The notes under the pieces are model-generated. The model made no database searches. It was not told the origin of the DNA and saw only the letters and a list, made by a program, of their open reading frames with translations. Of a stretch of DNA of 36,994 bases, positions 15,289 through 23,559 are shown in pieces; positions within the stretch are counted from its first letter, which is position 1; every line of letters begins with the position of its first letter. Source of the DNA: CAZJBH01 sp964544485 (GTDB lineage Bacteria > Patescibacteriota > Minisyncoccia > Portnoybacterales > UBA2143). The stretch covers positions 1 to 36,994 of the forward strand of contig CAZJBH010000003.1 of the NCBI GenBank assembly GCA_964544485.1, read 5' to 3'. Position numbers and translations under genes: made by a program.

Positions 15289-16932
15289 TTATCTTTCTGC
15301 TAAAACCTTATCGCCCTCTTTTAAGCCGCTAATAATTTCAACTCTAGTTTCTCCCTCCAGCCCGGTTTTAATTTCTTTTTTTATCTTCTTTTCTCCTTCT
15401 TGGACTAAAACATATTTATTCCCATTCTCCTGCTTAATGACATAATAAGGGAGGTATAAGACATTTTCTTTTTTATCAGTTAAAATATCCATATTTACAG
15501 TCATACCCGGCTTAATTCTTTCATCTTCAACTTCAAAAACTGAAGTTACTTGATAATAAATTACTCCTGAAATTACAGTTTCTGCCGGTTCTATTTCTAT
15601 AATGCGTCCGCTAAATTTTTCTTGAGGGCCTAAAGCGTCTAAAGTCATTTCAATCTGATCATTCACTTTAACTTTAGCTATTTCTGTTTCAGAAATATTC
15701 GCTTCAACTTGAAATTTGGCTTTGCTAATCATGGAAATAACACTTTCTTTAACTGAGACTGTTTCACCCAGTTCTTTTTCAACTTTGGTAATAATACCAG
15801 TTACCGGAGCAAATAAAATAGTTTTACTGATTTCTGCTTGAATTTGCTGTAAATTAGCGCGCGCTTGATTTACCTCTGCCTGCGCTAATTGAATATCTTC
15901 TTTTTGCGGACCAGCTTTTTTCAAGGCTAATTCTTGTTCTGCCTTAGCTAAAGCTGATTCAGCTGAATCTAAATTTGCCTGGGCAGTATTTAAACTAGTC
16001 TGATTAGAAACTTTAGTAACGCTAATAGTCTGCTGCTGACTGGTAATACTAGAAATCTCTGAATTAAGGTTTGTTCTGGCAGTGCTTAGATTAGTTTTAT
16101 AAGTGCTTAATTCGGATTCAGTAAAGCTTGAAGTAGTGATTGCTGAATTTAAAGCGCTACTAATAATAGATAAACTATTGTTAATCTCTTTAAGATAAGA
16201 TTTAACCTCAGTCATAGCCGCGTCTAAATTTTCATAATCAGATTCATCTAAATTATTTATTTGATTATAAATTTTAGCTAAATTGCGACCAGCTTCTACC
16301 CTGGCTGATTCCGCTTGATTAGCCAGGCTTGAATCAGTAGTAATAAAGGTTAATTCAGGAGTATTTGTATTATCTCCTTCAAAAAGCTCATCTATTTGCT
16401 TATTCAAAGCATTATCAGCATAAAGATAAGCATCATTTAAAATATCAGGCACATCCTGGTAATCATTAGCTAAATCATTTTTTGCGTCTTCTTGCGCGTC
16501 AATCAAAGCTTGTTCTTTATTATCCACAGTCACCTTAGCGCTTTCTACCGCTGCCTGATAAACTTCAATTTCTTCTGTTCGAGCGCCAGCTAAGGTTTTA
16601 GCTAATTTTGCCTGAGCTAAATCTAAAACTGCTTGCCTAGAACGCAATTGCGCGTACAAATCAACAGAACTCAAAGAAACCAGCTTTTGGCCGGCTTCAA
16701 CTTGTTGATTCACCTGAACATACAAATTCTGCAATTTGCCGCTTTTTTCAAATTCTAGATTAATTTGTTTAGCTGGCGTAACTGTTCCAGTAACTGAAAC
16801 CAATTGTTTAATTTCGCCTTTTTGAACCTGCTCAATTACAGATTCTGATTCTAAATCTTTAGTTGACTGATAGATAAAATATCCTCCGATCAGAATAACA
16901 AAAATACTCGCAATAACAATAAATTTTTTCAT
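15289..16932 (-). CDS. Membrane-fusion (HlyD/MacA-type) adaptor protein
   Basis: 547 residues. An N-terminal anchor (about 4-22) is followed by a lipoyl half-motif (VTGTVTPAKQINLEFEKSGK), a very long helical coiled-coil hairpin (about 95-365) rich in Ala, Ser, Thr and Asn, the second lipoyl half (FAPVTGIITKVEKELGETVS), and beta-barrel and membrane-proximal domains to the end. The hairpin is longer than in MacA (about 370 residues in total). It links the ATPase-permease pump to something outside the membrane. Confidence 0.88.
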   Translation of the reverse strand: MKKFIVIASIFVILIGGYFIYQSTKDLESESVIEQVQKGEIKQLVSVTGTVTPAKQINLEFEKSGKLQNLYVQVNQQVEAGQKLVSLSSVDLYAQLRSRQAVLDLAQAKLAKTLAGARTEEIEVYQAAVESAKVTVDNKEQALIDAQEDAKNDLANDYQDVPDILNDAYLYADNALNKQIDELFEGDNTNTPELTFITTDSSLANQAESARVEAGRNLAKIYNQINNLDESDYENLDAAMTEVKSYLKEINNSLSIISSALNSAITTSSFTESELSTYKTNLSTARTNLNSEISSITSQQQTISVTKVSNQTSLNTAQANLDSAESALAKAEQELALKKAGPQKEDIQLAQAEVNQARANLQQIQAEISKTILFAPVTGIITKVEKELGETVSVKESVISMISKAKFQVEANISETEIAKVKVNDQIEMTLDALGPQEKFSGRIIEIEPAETVISGVIYYQVTSVFEVEDERIKPGMTVNMDILTDKKENVLYLPYYVIKQENGNKYVLVQEGEKKIKKEIKTGLEGETRVEIISGLKEGDKVLAER

Positions 16933-16952
16933 AAAGAAATCTCAGGATTAAA

Positions 16953-17753
16953 CTAATTTATTTCATAAGTAATACTAACATTAACTTCAATTTTATTTTC
17001 TCCGGTTTGAATTTCCGGAGCCGCGCCTCCAGCGCCAATCCCATATTCTTGAGATTTAGCCACAAAATCATAACGCGGAGTTTGTCCAGATTCATTAAAA
17101 TCAACGATTCTGACTAAATCAACCCCTAAAGCATTGGCAATCTTTTCAGCTTTTTGCTTGGCTTTTTGAATCGCTTCCGCTCTAGCTTCCTGCTTATACT
17201 CTTCATCATTATCTACGCTAAAACTTAATCCTCCGGTTTGATTAGCTCCGGCATTGGTTGCTGCCTGGATAACATTGCCAATCATATCTAAATCGCGAAT
17301 TTTAACTTGAACTGACTGTCTGATTTCATAACCAGCCAAAACGCGTCTGCCAGAAGGGTCAATCGCCATTTCCCGATATTCATATCGCGGATAAATGCTA
17401 TAAGTAGTTGTTTTAATATCTTTTTCCTCAATCCCCTGATCTTGAATATCGCTAATTAGATTATTCATCATTTCTGTATTATCTTCCATTGCTTTTTCAA
17501 CAGTTTTAGCTTCATTAACTACTGAAAAAGATATCATAGCTAAATCCGGCTTAACATATTTTTCTGCTGAATCAGAAACTGTTATTGTATTCTTAGATTC
17601 AATCTCTTGGCCAATATATTTACCTTGTTTAACCTTGTTCTGTATACCAATAAAAAAGAAAATTGTCAAAACAATTAAGAAAATAGACAAAATTATCATT
17701 AAAACATAAAGATAATTTTTTTGATGTGATTTTAATTGATTGTTAAAATCCAT
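16953..17753 (-). CDS. SIMPL-domain (DUF541) protein
   Basis: 266 residues with one N-terminal membrane segment (about 16-36) and an extracellular SIMPL/DUF541 domain (about 55-265). Typical features are ITVSDSAEKYVKPDLAMISF, IYPRYEY and the ISVTYEIN-like ending (VSITYEIN). It is the first gene of the exporter operon, 20 bases before the adaptor. Family members are surface or periplasmic; their biochemical role is poorly defined. Here it may assist or sense the exporter. Confidence 0.83.
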   Translation of the reverse strand: MDFNNQLKSHQKNYLYVLMIILSIFLIVLTIFFFIGIQNKVKQGKYIGQEIESKNTITVSDSAEKYVKPDLAMISFSVVNEAKTVEKAMEDNTEMMNNLISDIQDQGIEEKDIKTTTYSIYPRYEYREMAIDPSGRRVLAGYEIRQSVQVKIRDLDMIGNVIQAATNAGANQTGGLSFSVDNDEEYKQEARAEAIQKAKQKAEKIANALGVDLVRIVDFNESGQTPRYDFVAKSQEYGIGAGGAAPEIQTGENKIEVNVSITYEIN

Positions 17754-17784
17754 AAATTTGCAGATTAAACAAATAGATAATAAA

Positions 17785-17805
17785 TGACGCTAAAGTTTAG
17801 CGTCA
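17785..17805. terminator. Perfect palindromic hairpin
   Basis: TGACGCTAAA (17785-17794) and TTTAGCGTCA (17796-17805) form a 10-base perfect stem. It lies 25 bases after the stop of the gene at 17830, on the minus strand, but the T tract that follows is interrupted (ATTTATTATC). It is either a weak terminator or a protein-binding palindrome ahead of the SIMPL operon. Confidence 0.5.
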
Positions 17806-17829
17806 CTAATCAATATTTGCTAACCTAAA

Positions 17830-18327
17830 TTAATTAATTGCTTTTAAAAACGGGCCAACTACTCCTTTAACAAATTCCAAACAGCTTTCCCGGTCTAAAT
17901 AGAACCAAGCAATAAAACCAAGAATTAAGACAACTAAAATAATTCCTAGAAAAGAACGACTGATAAATAAACGAAGTATCTTGCTAGTCCATAATTTTTT
18001 AGTCGCATACTTTCTCTGGCTTAATTTCTTTTCTAAAGTAAAATCATAATGCTTATAAAATTCAACCCGATTAATTAAATATCTTTTTAAATTGTCTTGA
18101 TGAAATTTGCTTTTCGGCTTTTTTTCTAATAAAAGCAGATAACCGGTTAATTTAGTCGCTTCCAATTTATCAATATTTTTCATAATCCCTTTTATCTTGG
18201 AACACCATAAAAACCACTCAGTTTTATCCTCCTGTAATGATTTTAAAAGCTGTTTGCGCTTATCTGGCTTTAAAAAATTATTCGCCAGTTTATCTAATTT
18301 TTTAACTAAATTTCTTTTAGAAGGCAT
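17830..18327 (-). CDS. Hypothetical tail-anchored membrane protein
   Basis: 165 residues from ATG 18327. The body is basic and helical, and one membrane segment near the C-terminus contains FLGIILVVLILGFIAWFYL. An in-frame ATG at 18444 would add 39 residues, but that stretch is translated from a rho-independent terminator stem and lies upstream of a good promoter (TATAAT at 18343-18348). I therefore take 18327, which leaves a leader of about nine bases. I recognise no family. Confidence 0.65.
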   Translation of the reverse strand: MPSKRNLVKKLDKLANNFLKPDKRKQLLKSLQEDKTEWFLWCSKIKGIMKNIDKLEATKLTGYLLLLEKKPKSKFHQDNLKRYLINRVEFYKHYDFTLEKKLSQRKYATKKLWTSKILRLFISRSFLGIILVVLILGFIAWFYLDRESCLEFVKGVVGPFLKAIN

Positions 18328-18342
18328 AAGCTTATCTTTTTT

Positions 18343-18372
18343 ATTATACCACCCAAGACAAACAAAAGACAA
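18343..18372 (-). promoter_or_regulatory. Promoter of tail-anchored protein gene
   Basis: Minus-strand TTGTCT (18367-18372), an 18-base spacer and TATAAT (18343-18348). Predicted transcription start is near 18336, nine bases before the chosen ATG. This decides the start of the gene at 17830. Confidence 0.6.
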
Positions 18373-18382
18373 ATTTTTATCC

Positions 18383-18414
18383 ACAAAAATAAAAGCGCGT
18401 TTAAAAACGCGCTT
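18383..18414 (-). terminator. Rho-independent terminator after RlpA locus
   Basis: A 10-base perfect stem AAGCGCGTTT (18393-18402) with AAACGCGCTT (18405-18414), followed on the minus strand by TTTTATTTTTG. It ends the transcript of the LysM-RlpA locus. Confidence 0.85.
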
Positions 18415-18430
18415 AATAAGGTTCTTTTTT

Positions 18431-19082
18431 TTATCCGAGCTCAAGGATTTCTATTTCAAGCTCAGCCACTCCTTGTTTTTCTACACCGAGTTGTCTAGCT
18501 GCTTCCCGACTTAAATCAAATTCTCGACCCTGAATATATGGGGCCCCGATCTTTGATTTCAAGCTCTAAAGAAACGCCAGTTTTGGGATTTCTGATTAAA
18601 ATCTTACTTCCTAAAGGCAGGGTTTTGTGAGCCGCCAAAGGCTGATGCATGTTATAGACTTTACCGCTAGCCATGATCCGTCCATGAAAGGGATGGCCAT
18701 ACCAGCTCGCTAAAGCTTTAAATTTGGTTGGAGTGATTAAATTAATTTTCAATCTTTAACCCGGATGAATTTTCCTAGGATCCTGAATATTATTATCCAT
18801 GGCAATTTTGCCCCATGGGATTTCCAATTTCTTTCCAATAGAAAAAAGAGTTTCTCCTCGCCTTACCCGATAGATATAAACATAGGAAAGCTCTTTTAAT
18901 TTTGAAGGTTTTAAAGAATCTTCTTCCGAAACAAAAATTCCTTTGCTTTTGCTCTTTTTTGCTTCTGCGACTAAAGCGCTCGGTAAAACTTCTGTTTCCG
19001 GTTGATTTATTTTTTCACTACATTGAGTTAAATAGACCCCTAACCCAACAAAAGCCAAACACCACAATAAAAAACTTTTCAT
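18431..19082 (-). pseudogene. Broken LysM-RlpA secreted cell-wall protein
   Basis: Starting at 19082 there is a signal peptide or lipoprotein-like N-terminus (MKSFLLWCLAFVGLGVYLTQC), then a LysM domain (YRVRRGETLFSIGKKL to RKIHPG). An in-frame TAA at 18756-18758 stands where LysM proteins usually have Gln (HPG-stop-RLKI; one change from CAA). The same frame continues into an RlpA double-psi barrel (ASWYGHPFHGR, AAHKTLPLGS, KDRGP). At GGGGCCCC (18540-18547) the frame shifts by one base; in the shifted frame RlpA continues (GREFDLSREAARQLG) to a stop at 18431. Two lesions suggest real decay, though sequence error or recoding is possible. Intact, it would bind and trim or modify peptidoglycan. 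It has a strong promoter and an AGGAGG site. Confidence 0.8.
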
Positions 19083-19153
19083 TCTCTCTTCCTCCTAAAA
19101 TATATTTATTGTTAAAGAACTATTGACTAAAGAACAATCCTTTTCTTAAAAAT

Positions 19154-19182
19154 ACTATAGCATATTATTTAAAATAAAGCAA
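19154..19182 (-). promoter_or_regulatory. Promoter of LysM-RlpA locus
   Basis: Minus-strand TTGCTT (19177-19182), a 17-base spacer and TATAGT (19154-19159), with TG one base before the -10. Its -35 box is only five bases from the -35 box of the divergent promoter, so the two may compete. The leader of about 65 bases carries two GTTCTTT motifs (complement at 19114-19120 and 19129-19135). Confidence 0.65.
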
Positions 19183-19187
19183 TAGTA

Positions 19188-19216
19188 TTGACATATTAAT
19201 AAAAATCCCCTATAAT
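19188..19216 (+). promoter_or_regulatory. Consensus promoter of the 71-residue zinc protein
   Basis: TTGACA (19188-19193), exactly 17 bases, TATAAT (19211-19216): a perfect sigma-70 match. The leader of about 43 bases contains GTTCTTT (19236-19242), also found twice in the divergent leader, and an AGGAGG site just before the ATG. Confidence 0.8.
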
Positions 19217-19265
19217 ACTTCTAAGATATTAAACTGTTCTTTTTAACTTAAGCTTAGGAGGAAAA

Positions 19266-19481
19266 ATGGATATTCAAAAATTAATAGCAGAAAACCAAGC
19301 TCTTAAAAAAGAGCTGGCTGAAATCAAAAAAACTATGTCTATGTGCGCCAATTGCCACTGCATCCGAGAAAAAGACGACCAATGGGCCAAACCAGCTGAT
19401 TATCTAAGAAAGAAATTCGGGATGAATTTCAGTCACGGCATTTGTCCGGATTGCTCTAAAAGACTGTATCCGGATTTATAA
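19266..19481 (+). CDS. Small coiled-coil zinc-binding protein
   Basis: 71 residues. A short coiled coil (about 3-23, LIAENQALKKELAEIKKT) is followed by a probable zinc site: CANC (27-30) with Cys32, then SHGICPDCSKRLYPDL at the end. This tail closely resembles the CANCK...FSHGICPDC...LYP extension seen at the C-terminus of many bacterial response regulators and PAS proteins, here standing alone without a receiver domain. AGGAGG lies five bases before the ATG, with a perfect promoter and a strong terminator, so expression should be high. Its function is unknown. Confidence 0.8.
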   Translation: MDIQKLIAENQALKKELAEIKKTMSMCANCHCIREKDDQWAKPADYLRKKFGMNFSHGICPDCSKRLYPDL

Positions 19482-19491
19482 TCATAACTTC

Positions 19492-19516
19492 AAGCTCCCT
19501 ACGGGGAGCTTTTTTC
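19492..19516 (+). terminator. Rho-independent terminator
   Basis: AAGCTCCC (19492-19499), loop TACG, GGGAGCTT (19504-19511), then a T run to 19516. It ends the zinc-protein transcript facing uppP. On the minus strand the tract after the stem is poor, so it is mainly one-directional. Confidence 0.88.
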
Positions 19517-19518
19517 TT

Positions 19519-20334
19519 TTAAAGAAAAGCTAAAACTATGACTAAGCAAGCAAAGAATAAAACAAAATAGGCAAAATTGATTTTTTTAGCCAGGCGCAAA
19601 AACAAATCAATTGTTAATAAGCCGATTAAAAAAGAAAACAACAAACCCCAAAGCATTTCTGGATTAAAATTAAACTGGCCAGCTAAATATTTAAAATTCA
19701 TAATCACATTTCCGCCTAAAACTACCGGTAAACTCATTAGAAAACTTAATCGCAAAGCAGTAATCTTATCGTATTTGCGCAATAATAACGGAGCAATTGT
19801 CATTCCAGAACGAGACATGCCCGGCAAAACAGCCAAAGCCTGAAAAATACCCAAAACAAAACCATCAGTTAAAGTTAAATCTTTTATTTTTTTAAACTTA
19901 CCCCCTTTTTTTGAATTAGCTTTTAATTGTAAAAACCCGACAATTAATAAAAAAACACCGATTAACAAAGTAATTATTTGGCCGGTTAATGCCACTCTTG
20001 ATTCAAAACTAGATAAAAGAATTAATAAAAAATATCCCAAACCACCGGTAATTAAAGCAGTAAAAAAAATAAAAGAAAAAAGCTTTTGGCCTGATTCATC
20101 TTCTAATTGATAGCCAAAAGCGATTTTAATTAAACGCCAAATATCTTTTCTAAAATATACTGCGACTGCTAAAACTGTTCCAATATGCAAAAATAGAGCT
20201 TGTTGAATTAATTCTAAAATATGCCGGTCAGAACCTAAAAAACGGGTTTGAACTAAAATTAAAACTCCCTCAGAACTAATCGGCAGCCATTCAGCTACTC
20301 CTTGAATAATGCCTAAAATAATATTTTCTAACAT
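19519..20334 (-). CDS. uppP: Undecaprenyl-diphosphatase UppP (BacA)
   Basis: A 271-residue membrane enzyme that converts undecaprenyl diphosphate to the monophosphate carrier for peptidoglycan and other polymers. Motif 1 is QGVAEWLPISSEG (11-23) and motif 2 PGMSRSGMT (171-179); about eight helices are present. In motif 1 the usual SSTGH is SSEGV, so the histidine is absent, as in many archaeal-type members. It is last in the SurA-N operon, eight bases after its neighbour. Confidence 0.93.
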   Translation of the reverse strand: MLENIILGIIQGVAEWLPISSEGVLILVQTRFLGSDRHILELIQQALFLHIGTVLAVAVYFRKDIWRLIKIAFGYQLEDESGQKLFSFIFFTALITGGLGYFLLILLSSFESRVALTGQIITLLIGVFLLIVGFLQLKANSKKGGKFKKIKDLTLTDGFVLGIFQALAVLPGMSRSGMTIAPLLLRKYDKITALRLSFLMSLPVVLGGNVIMNFKYLAGQFNFNPEMLWGLLFSFLIGLLTIDLFLRLAKKINFAYFVLFFACLVIVLAFL

Positions 20335-20342
20335 AATCTCTT

Positions 20343-21161
20343 TTAATTAGAAACTGGCTGTTGATTATCCGAACTAGAAAAACATCCTGTCTGCATATCT
20401 TCCGGAAAATCATAATTTTTAAGCAAATCACAAGAAAAAGATCCATTTCCGTCAAAAACCAATTCCCAATCCTCCCCTACTTTAGCAGCTAAAAATATAC
20501 CTGAATTCTCTGAACCGCTTGGCTGAAAAACAACTTCTCCTCTAAGATAATTTTCTGTTTGCTGATTTATTTGCAAGCTAATTTCAGCTACCTTTTTATC
20601 GTATTTATTAGCTAAAATTTTCTTTATTAAAAGCTCAGCTGATAATTCCGGACTTGGATCAAAATCAACTTTGGCGCAATTAATTGATAAATCTCCAATT
20701 CCGCTAGCCAGAGGCAAACCCTGCTCATTCAAACGCATTAAACTGCTTATTTGACAAACCATTCTCTCTTTTTTATACCCAGCCAAACTCCCGGTAACTC
20801 CGTCTGCCAAATTATACTTATCAATCACAAACCCATTCTCTTGGAAATAAGAAGCTACTTTGCTTTCATCAGTCTGAGAAGCGTCTTGTAATTCAATTCT
20901 TTTACCATTGATTGTTTTCCCAACCACTTCTTCCTCTTGATTAATCGCATTCCATTGAAAAACTATTGGCTTAATTGAAGAAAAGCCCAATTCAGTCTGG
21001 CTTTTTAAATTAAATAACAATTTTTCTATTTCGTCTTGCGGCTGAAATGCTTCTGATTCTTCTTTATTCTCCAAATCAGCTTTTTGAAAATTTCTCCACA
21101 AAAAACCCCCGCCAATAACTAATAAAACGACGAGGATGATAAAAATGATTCTTTTAGGCAT
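20343..21161 (-). CDS. Hypothetical membrane-anchored extracellular protein
   Basis: 272 residues with an N-terminal membrane anchor (about 4-22, IIFIILVVLLVIGGGFLW) and an extracellular remainder. Four cysteines could pair outside the cell. The C-terminal segment ELVFDGNGSFSCDLLKNYDF followed by PEDM looks like a conserved motif of small secreted proteins in this bacterial group. No enzyme motif is seen. It sits between DUF456 and uppP in an envelope operon. Confidence 0.65.
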   Translation of the reverse strand: MPKRIIFIILVVLLVIGGGFLWRNFQKADLENKEESEAFQPQDEIEKLLFNLKSQTELGFSSIKPIVFQWNAINQEEEVVGKTINGKRIELQDASQTDESKVASYFQENGFVIDKYNLADGVTGSLAGYKKERMVCQISSLMRLNEQGLPLASGIGDLSINCAKVDFDPSPELSAELLIKKILANKYDKKVAEISLQINQQTENYLRGEVVFQPSGSENSGIFLAAKVGEDWELVFDGNGSFSCDLLKNYDFPEDMQTGCFSSSDNQQPVSN

Positions 21162-21191
21162 AAATTTACTTTCCTCTAAAATACTTAATTA

Positions 21192-21674
21192 TTAATTAAA
21201 AAGAGCAACAATTAAAAATCCAAGCATAATTAAAATAATCGTCACTTGCAAAAAAATTCCGACTAAGCTTCCTAAAAAAACTCCTAAAGCTGTTTTAAAA
21301 GCTTTATCTGATTTTTTCCCGGCCATCAATTCTCCGACAAATCCACCGATTAAAGGCATAATAATAATTCCAAAAGGCCCGATCATTAATCCAATTAATA
21401 ACCCTAAAAAAGCTCCGGCTACGCCATATCGGCTAGCCTTGCTTTTCTTAGCTCCTAATAAAGGCAAAATTAAATCAATTAGGATTACTAAAAAAATTAT
21501 TCCTAGAAAAATCAAATTAGTTTTTAAAGAAATTTCAGCAAAATGAGTATAATAGGAATAAATAAATAAACCGATCCAGGCAATTGGCGCGCCCGGTAAA
21601 AAAGGCAAAATTGAACCAAGCAACCCAATCCCGATTAGAACAAAAACTAAAATAATAATTAAAATATCTATCAT
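21192..21674 (-). CDS. DUF456 membrane protein
   Basis: 160 residues, nearly all hydrophobic, with about five membrane segments. The N-terminal LGSILPFLPGAPIAWIGLF and the glycine-rich pair around RYGVAGAFLGLLIGLM and GPFGIIIMPLIGGFVGEL match DUF456. The family has no settled function. It lies 13 bases after the Gmad2 gene in the SurA-N to uppP operon. Confidence 0.82.
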   Translation of the reverse strand: MIDILIIILVFVLIGIGLLGSILPFLPGAPIAWIGLFIYSYYTHFAEISLKTNLIFLGIIFLVILIDLILPLLGAKKSKASRYGVAGAFLGLLIGLMIGPFGIIIMPLIGGFVGELMAGKKSDKAFKTALGVFLGSLVGIFLQVTIILIMLGFLIVALFN

Positions 21675-21687
21675 AATTTTTTATTAA

Positions 21688-22761
21688 TTATTCAAAAAAA
21701 ACTTGGATTTCTAAAGCGTCTGCGTTTTCCGGCAGACCCGAAGGATTATCTTTTTGCAAAATCAAAGATCCATTATCTTTTAATTCAGGTTTTTCAAATT
21801 CAAGCTCAGCTTGAAAACCAACTAAATCTTCAGTCATCCATTCTCCTTGCGCTTGGGCAGGCTCTTGAGCAATAATCAAGCCATCCCAATCAGTTAAAAC
21901 AACAGGAAAATCACCTTCAAAAAACCAATTTCCTTGGGCCTTTCCTTTAATTTGCAAAGGGCTTTCAACTACTTGATAAGGCAATGGCCAGCTGAGCTGG
22001 ATTAATTCATCCTTAGCTTGAGCTATTTTTAATTGATTAACTCTTACTTGATTTTCTTTTTTATTTCCTTGAATAGTTACTCGATCGCCAACTTGTAAAA
22101 AATTATTAGGAAGAATTAAACAATTTTTTGTTTCCTGGCCAAGATCGCATAAGCTTTGATAAGTAAATTCAAGATCAACTTTTAATCCTGGCTGGCCTGG
22201 TTTTTCATAAACCAAAGCCCAGCTATTTTTATCTTGACTTAAAGATAAATTCCCGGTCTCAATAAAATTATTTTCCCCTGTTGGCGAGATATACCAATCG
22301 ATTGGATCAATTCCATCAGTTAATTTTTCATTTTGAACATTAACTTTAATTGGCTTATGCGAATCACATTCAGTTAATAATCCGCATTTTACAAATTCAG
22401 AATAATATGCGTAATAATCAATTCCTTCTGTTTTGGCAAAAACATAATATTCTCCTGCTGGAACTAATAACTGATATCCTTTTCCATATTTATATTTCTG
22501 ATCCTTAATTTGATTATTTGAACAATATTTCTTTTTACTAGAAATATTCTCAGCGCAAACAAACATATCGCTTGGAATGCCTTCGCTTGGATATCCCAAA
22601 GAACCCTGAATCATTCCTTGATTAACAGGAATTTGAGGTTCTTGAAGCTTTTCATCTTGCTGAGAATCTTCTGGTTCAGCTTTATTAGAATAAGAATAAA
22701 AAATTACTCCCCCTAAAATCAGAACAGCTAAAAGAAAAATAATAATTGCTATTTTAGGCAT
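21688..22761 (-). CDS. Membrane-anchored protein with C-terminal Gmad2 domain
   Basis: 357 residues: an N-terminal anchor (about 4-24), an extracellular middle with several cysteines, and a C-terminal immunoglobulin-like Gmad2 domain (about 265-357). The domain shows its hallmarks SPLQIKGKAQGNWFFEG, AQGEWMTED and KDNPSGLPENADALEI. Gmad2 domains are extracellular and found in surface and sporulation-related proteins. The context (SurA-N, uppP) points to an envelope role. Confidence 0.8.
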   Translation of the reverse strand: MPKIAIIIFLLAVLILGGVIFYSYSNKAEPEDSQQDEKLQEPQIPVNQGMIQGSLGYPSEGIPSDMFVCAENISSKKKYCSNNQIKDQKYKYGKGYQLLVPAGEYYVFAKTEGIDYYAYYSEFVKCGLLTECDSHKPIKVNVQNEKLTDGIDPIDWYISPTGENNFIETGNLSLSQDKNSWALVYEKPGQPGLKVDLEFTYQSLCDLGQETKNCLILPNNFLQVGDRVTIQGNKKENQVRVNQLKIAQAKDELIQLSWPLPYQVVESPLQIKGKAQGNWFFEGDFPVVLTDWDGLIIAQEPAQAQGEWMTEDLVGFQAELEFEKPELKDNGSLILQKDNPSGLPENADALEIQVFFE

Positions 22762-22778
22762 ATTTATATCTTAACAAA

Positions 22779-23438
22779 TTATATCAAAATTTCAATATCT
22801 GCTTCTGCTCGCAATTGCTGGATAAATTCGATAAATAAAGCTTGCTGTTTTTGTTGAATAACCAAATTTTCAACTTGATCCCGCACTTGTTCAAGAGCGG
22901 GAATAGTTTCATTTTGGGCTGCTTCTTGATCGTATAATTCCTGAATTTCTTGATCAGTTGCAGAAATTGAAGAAAAATTAAGCTTTTCTTCAAGGTATTT
23001 TTGAGTAGCCAATTCTCTAGCTTTTTGACTTCTTAATTCTTCTTCTGAAATACCCTCTGCGACAAGCGCTTCTTGAAACGCCTCTTCTCCGTCAAATTGA
23101 TTAATAATAGCATCTATTTGAGCATCAACTTTCTCTTGTTCAACAGTTATTTTTGATTCATTTACTTTTTGCTCCAAAAGAGTCTGAGCAATAAGCTCAT
23201 CCATAATTTGCGTTTTGAATTGACTCTTTGTTTCTGCGTCAAGAGATTCCATATCAACCCCCTGCTGAACAGTTATTTGAGACTGAAATGATTCAAATTC
23301 AGCGCGCGATATTTCTTCTCCATTTACAATTGCTACAGCATCTTCTGTATCAACGGCTTCTTTATCAAAGAAAAAGAAATACCAAACTCCAAAAGCAATG
23401 ATAGCTAAACCAATAATTGCCAATAATATTTTTTGCAT
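22779..23438 (-). CDS. SurA N-terminal domain chaperone, no PPIase domain
   Basis: 219 residues with an N-terminal anchor (about 3-21) and a SurA_N fold: AIVNGEEISRAEFESFQ, then long helices, including MDELIAQTLLEQKV. The parvulin isomerase domain that follows in SurA and PrsA is missing; the C-terminal helix returns to close the chaperone core. It probably helps exported proteins fold outside the membrane. It is the first gene of a five-gene envelope operon. Confidence 0.82.
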   Translation of the reverse strand: MQKILLAIIGLAIIAFGVWYFFFFDKEAVDTEDAVAIVNGEEISRAEFESFQSQITVQQGVDMESLDAETKSQFKTQIMDELIAQTLLEQKVNESKITVEQEKVDAQIDAIINQFDGEEAFQEALVAEGISEEELRSQKARELATQKYLEEKLNFSSISATDQEIQELYDQEAAQNETIPALEQVRDQVENLVIQQKQQALFIEFIQQLRAEADIEILI

Positions 23439-23470
23439 ATTTTAATAAATTAATTTTTAAAAGTTATAAA

Positions 23471-23537
23471 AAATTTGCTGATCGCAAATTTATTTTTCTA
23501 ACTATCCCTATTTTAACAAAATTAAAATATAATGCAA
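23471..23537 (-). promoter_or_regulatory. Promoter and leader hairpin of SurA-N operon
   Basis: Minus-strand TTGCAT (23532-23537), a 16-base spacer and TAAAAT (23510-23515). The leader of about 65 bases contains a perfect 8-base hairpin, AAATTTGC (23471-23478) and GCAAATTT (23484-23491) with loop TGATC. It lies 33 bases before the ATG and could influence mRNA stability or regulation. Confidence 0.5.
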
Positions 23538-23559
23538 CAAGGTTTTTTAAAAATAATGA

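Noticed and set aside
18328..18444. Longer start for the tail-anchored protein
   Set aside because: The extra residues come from a rho-independent terminator stem, and a good promoter lies just before the ATG at 18327.
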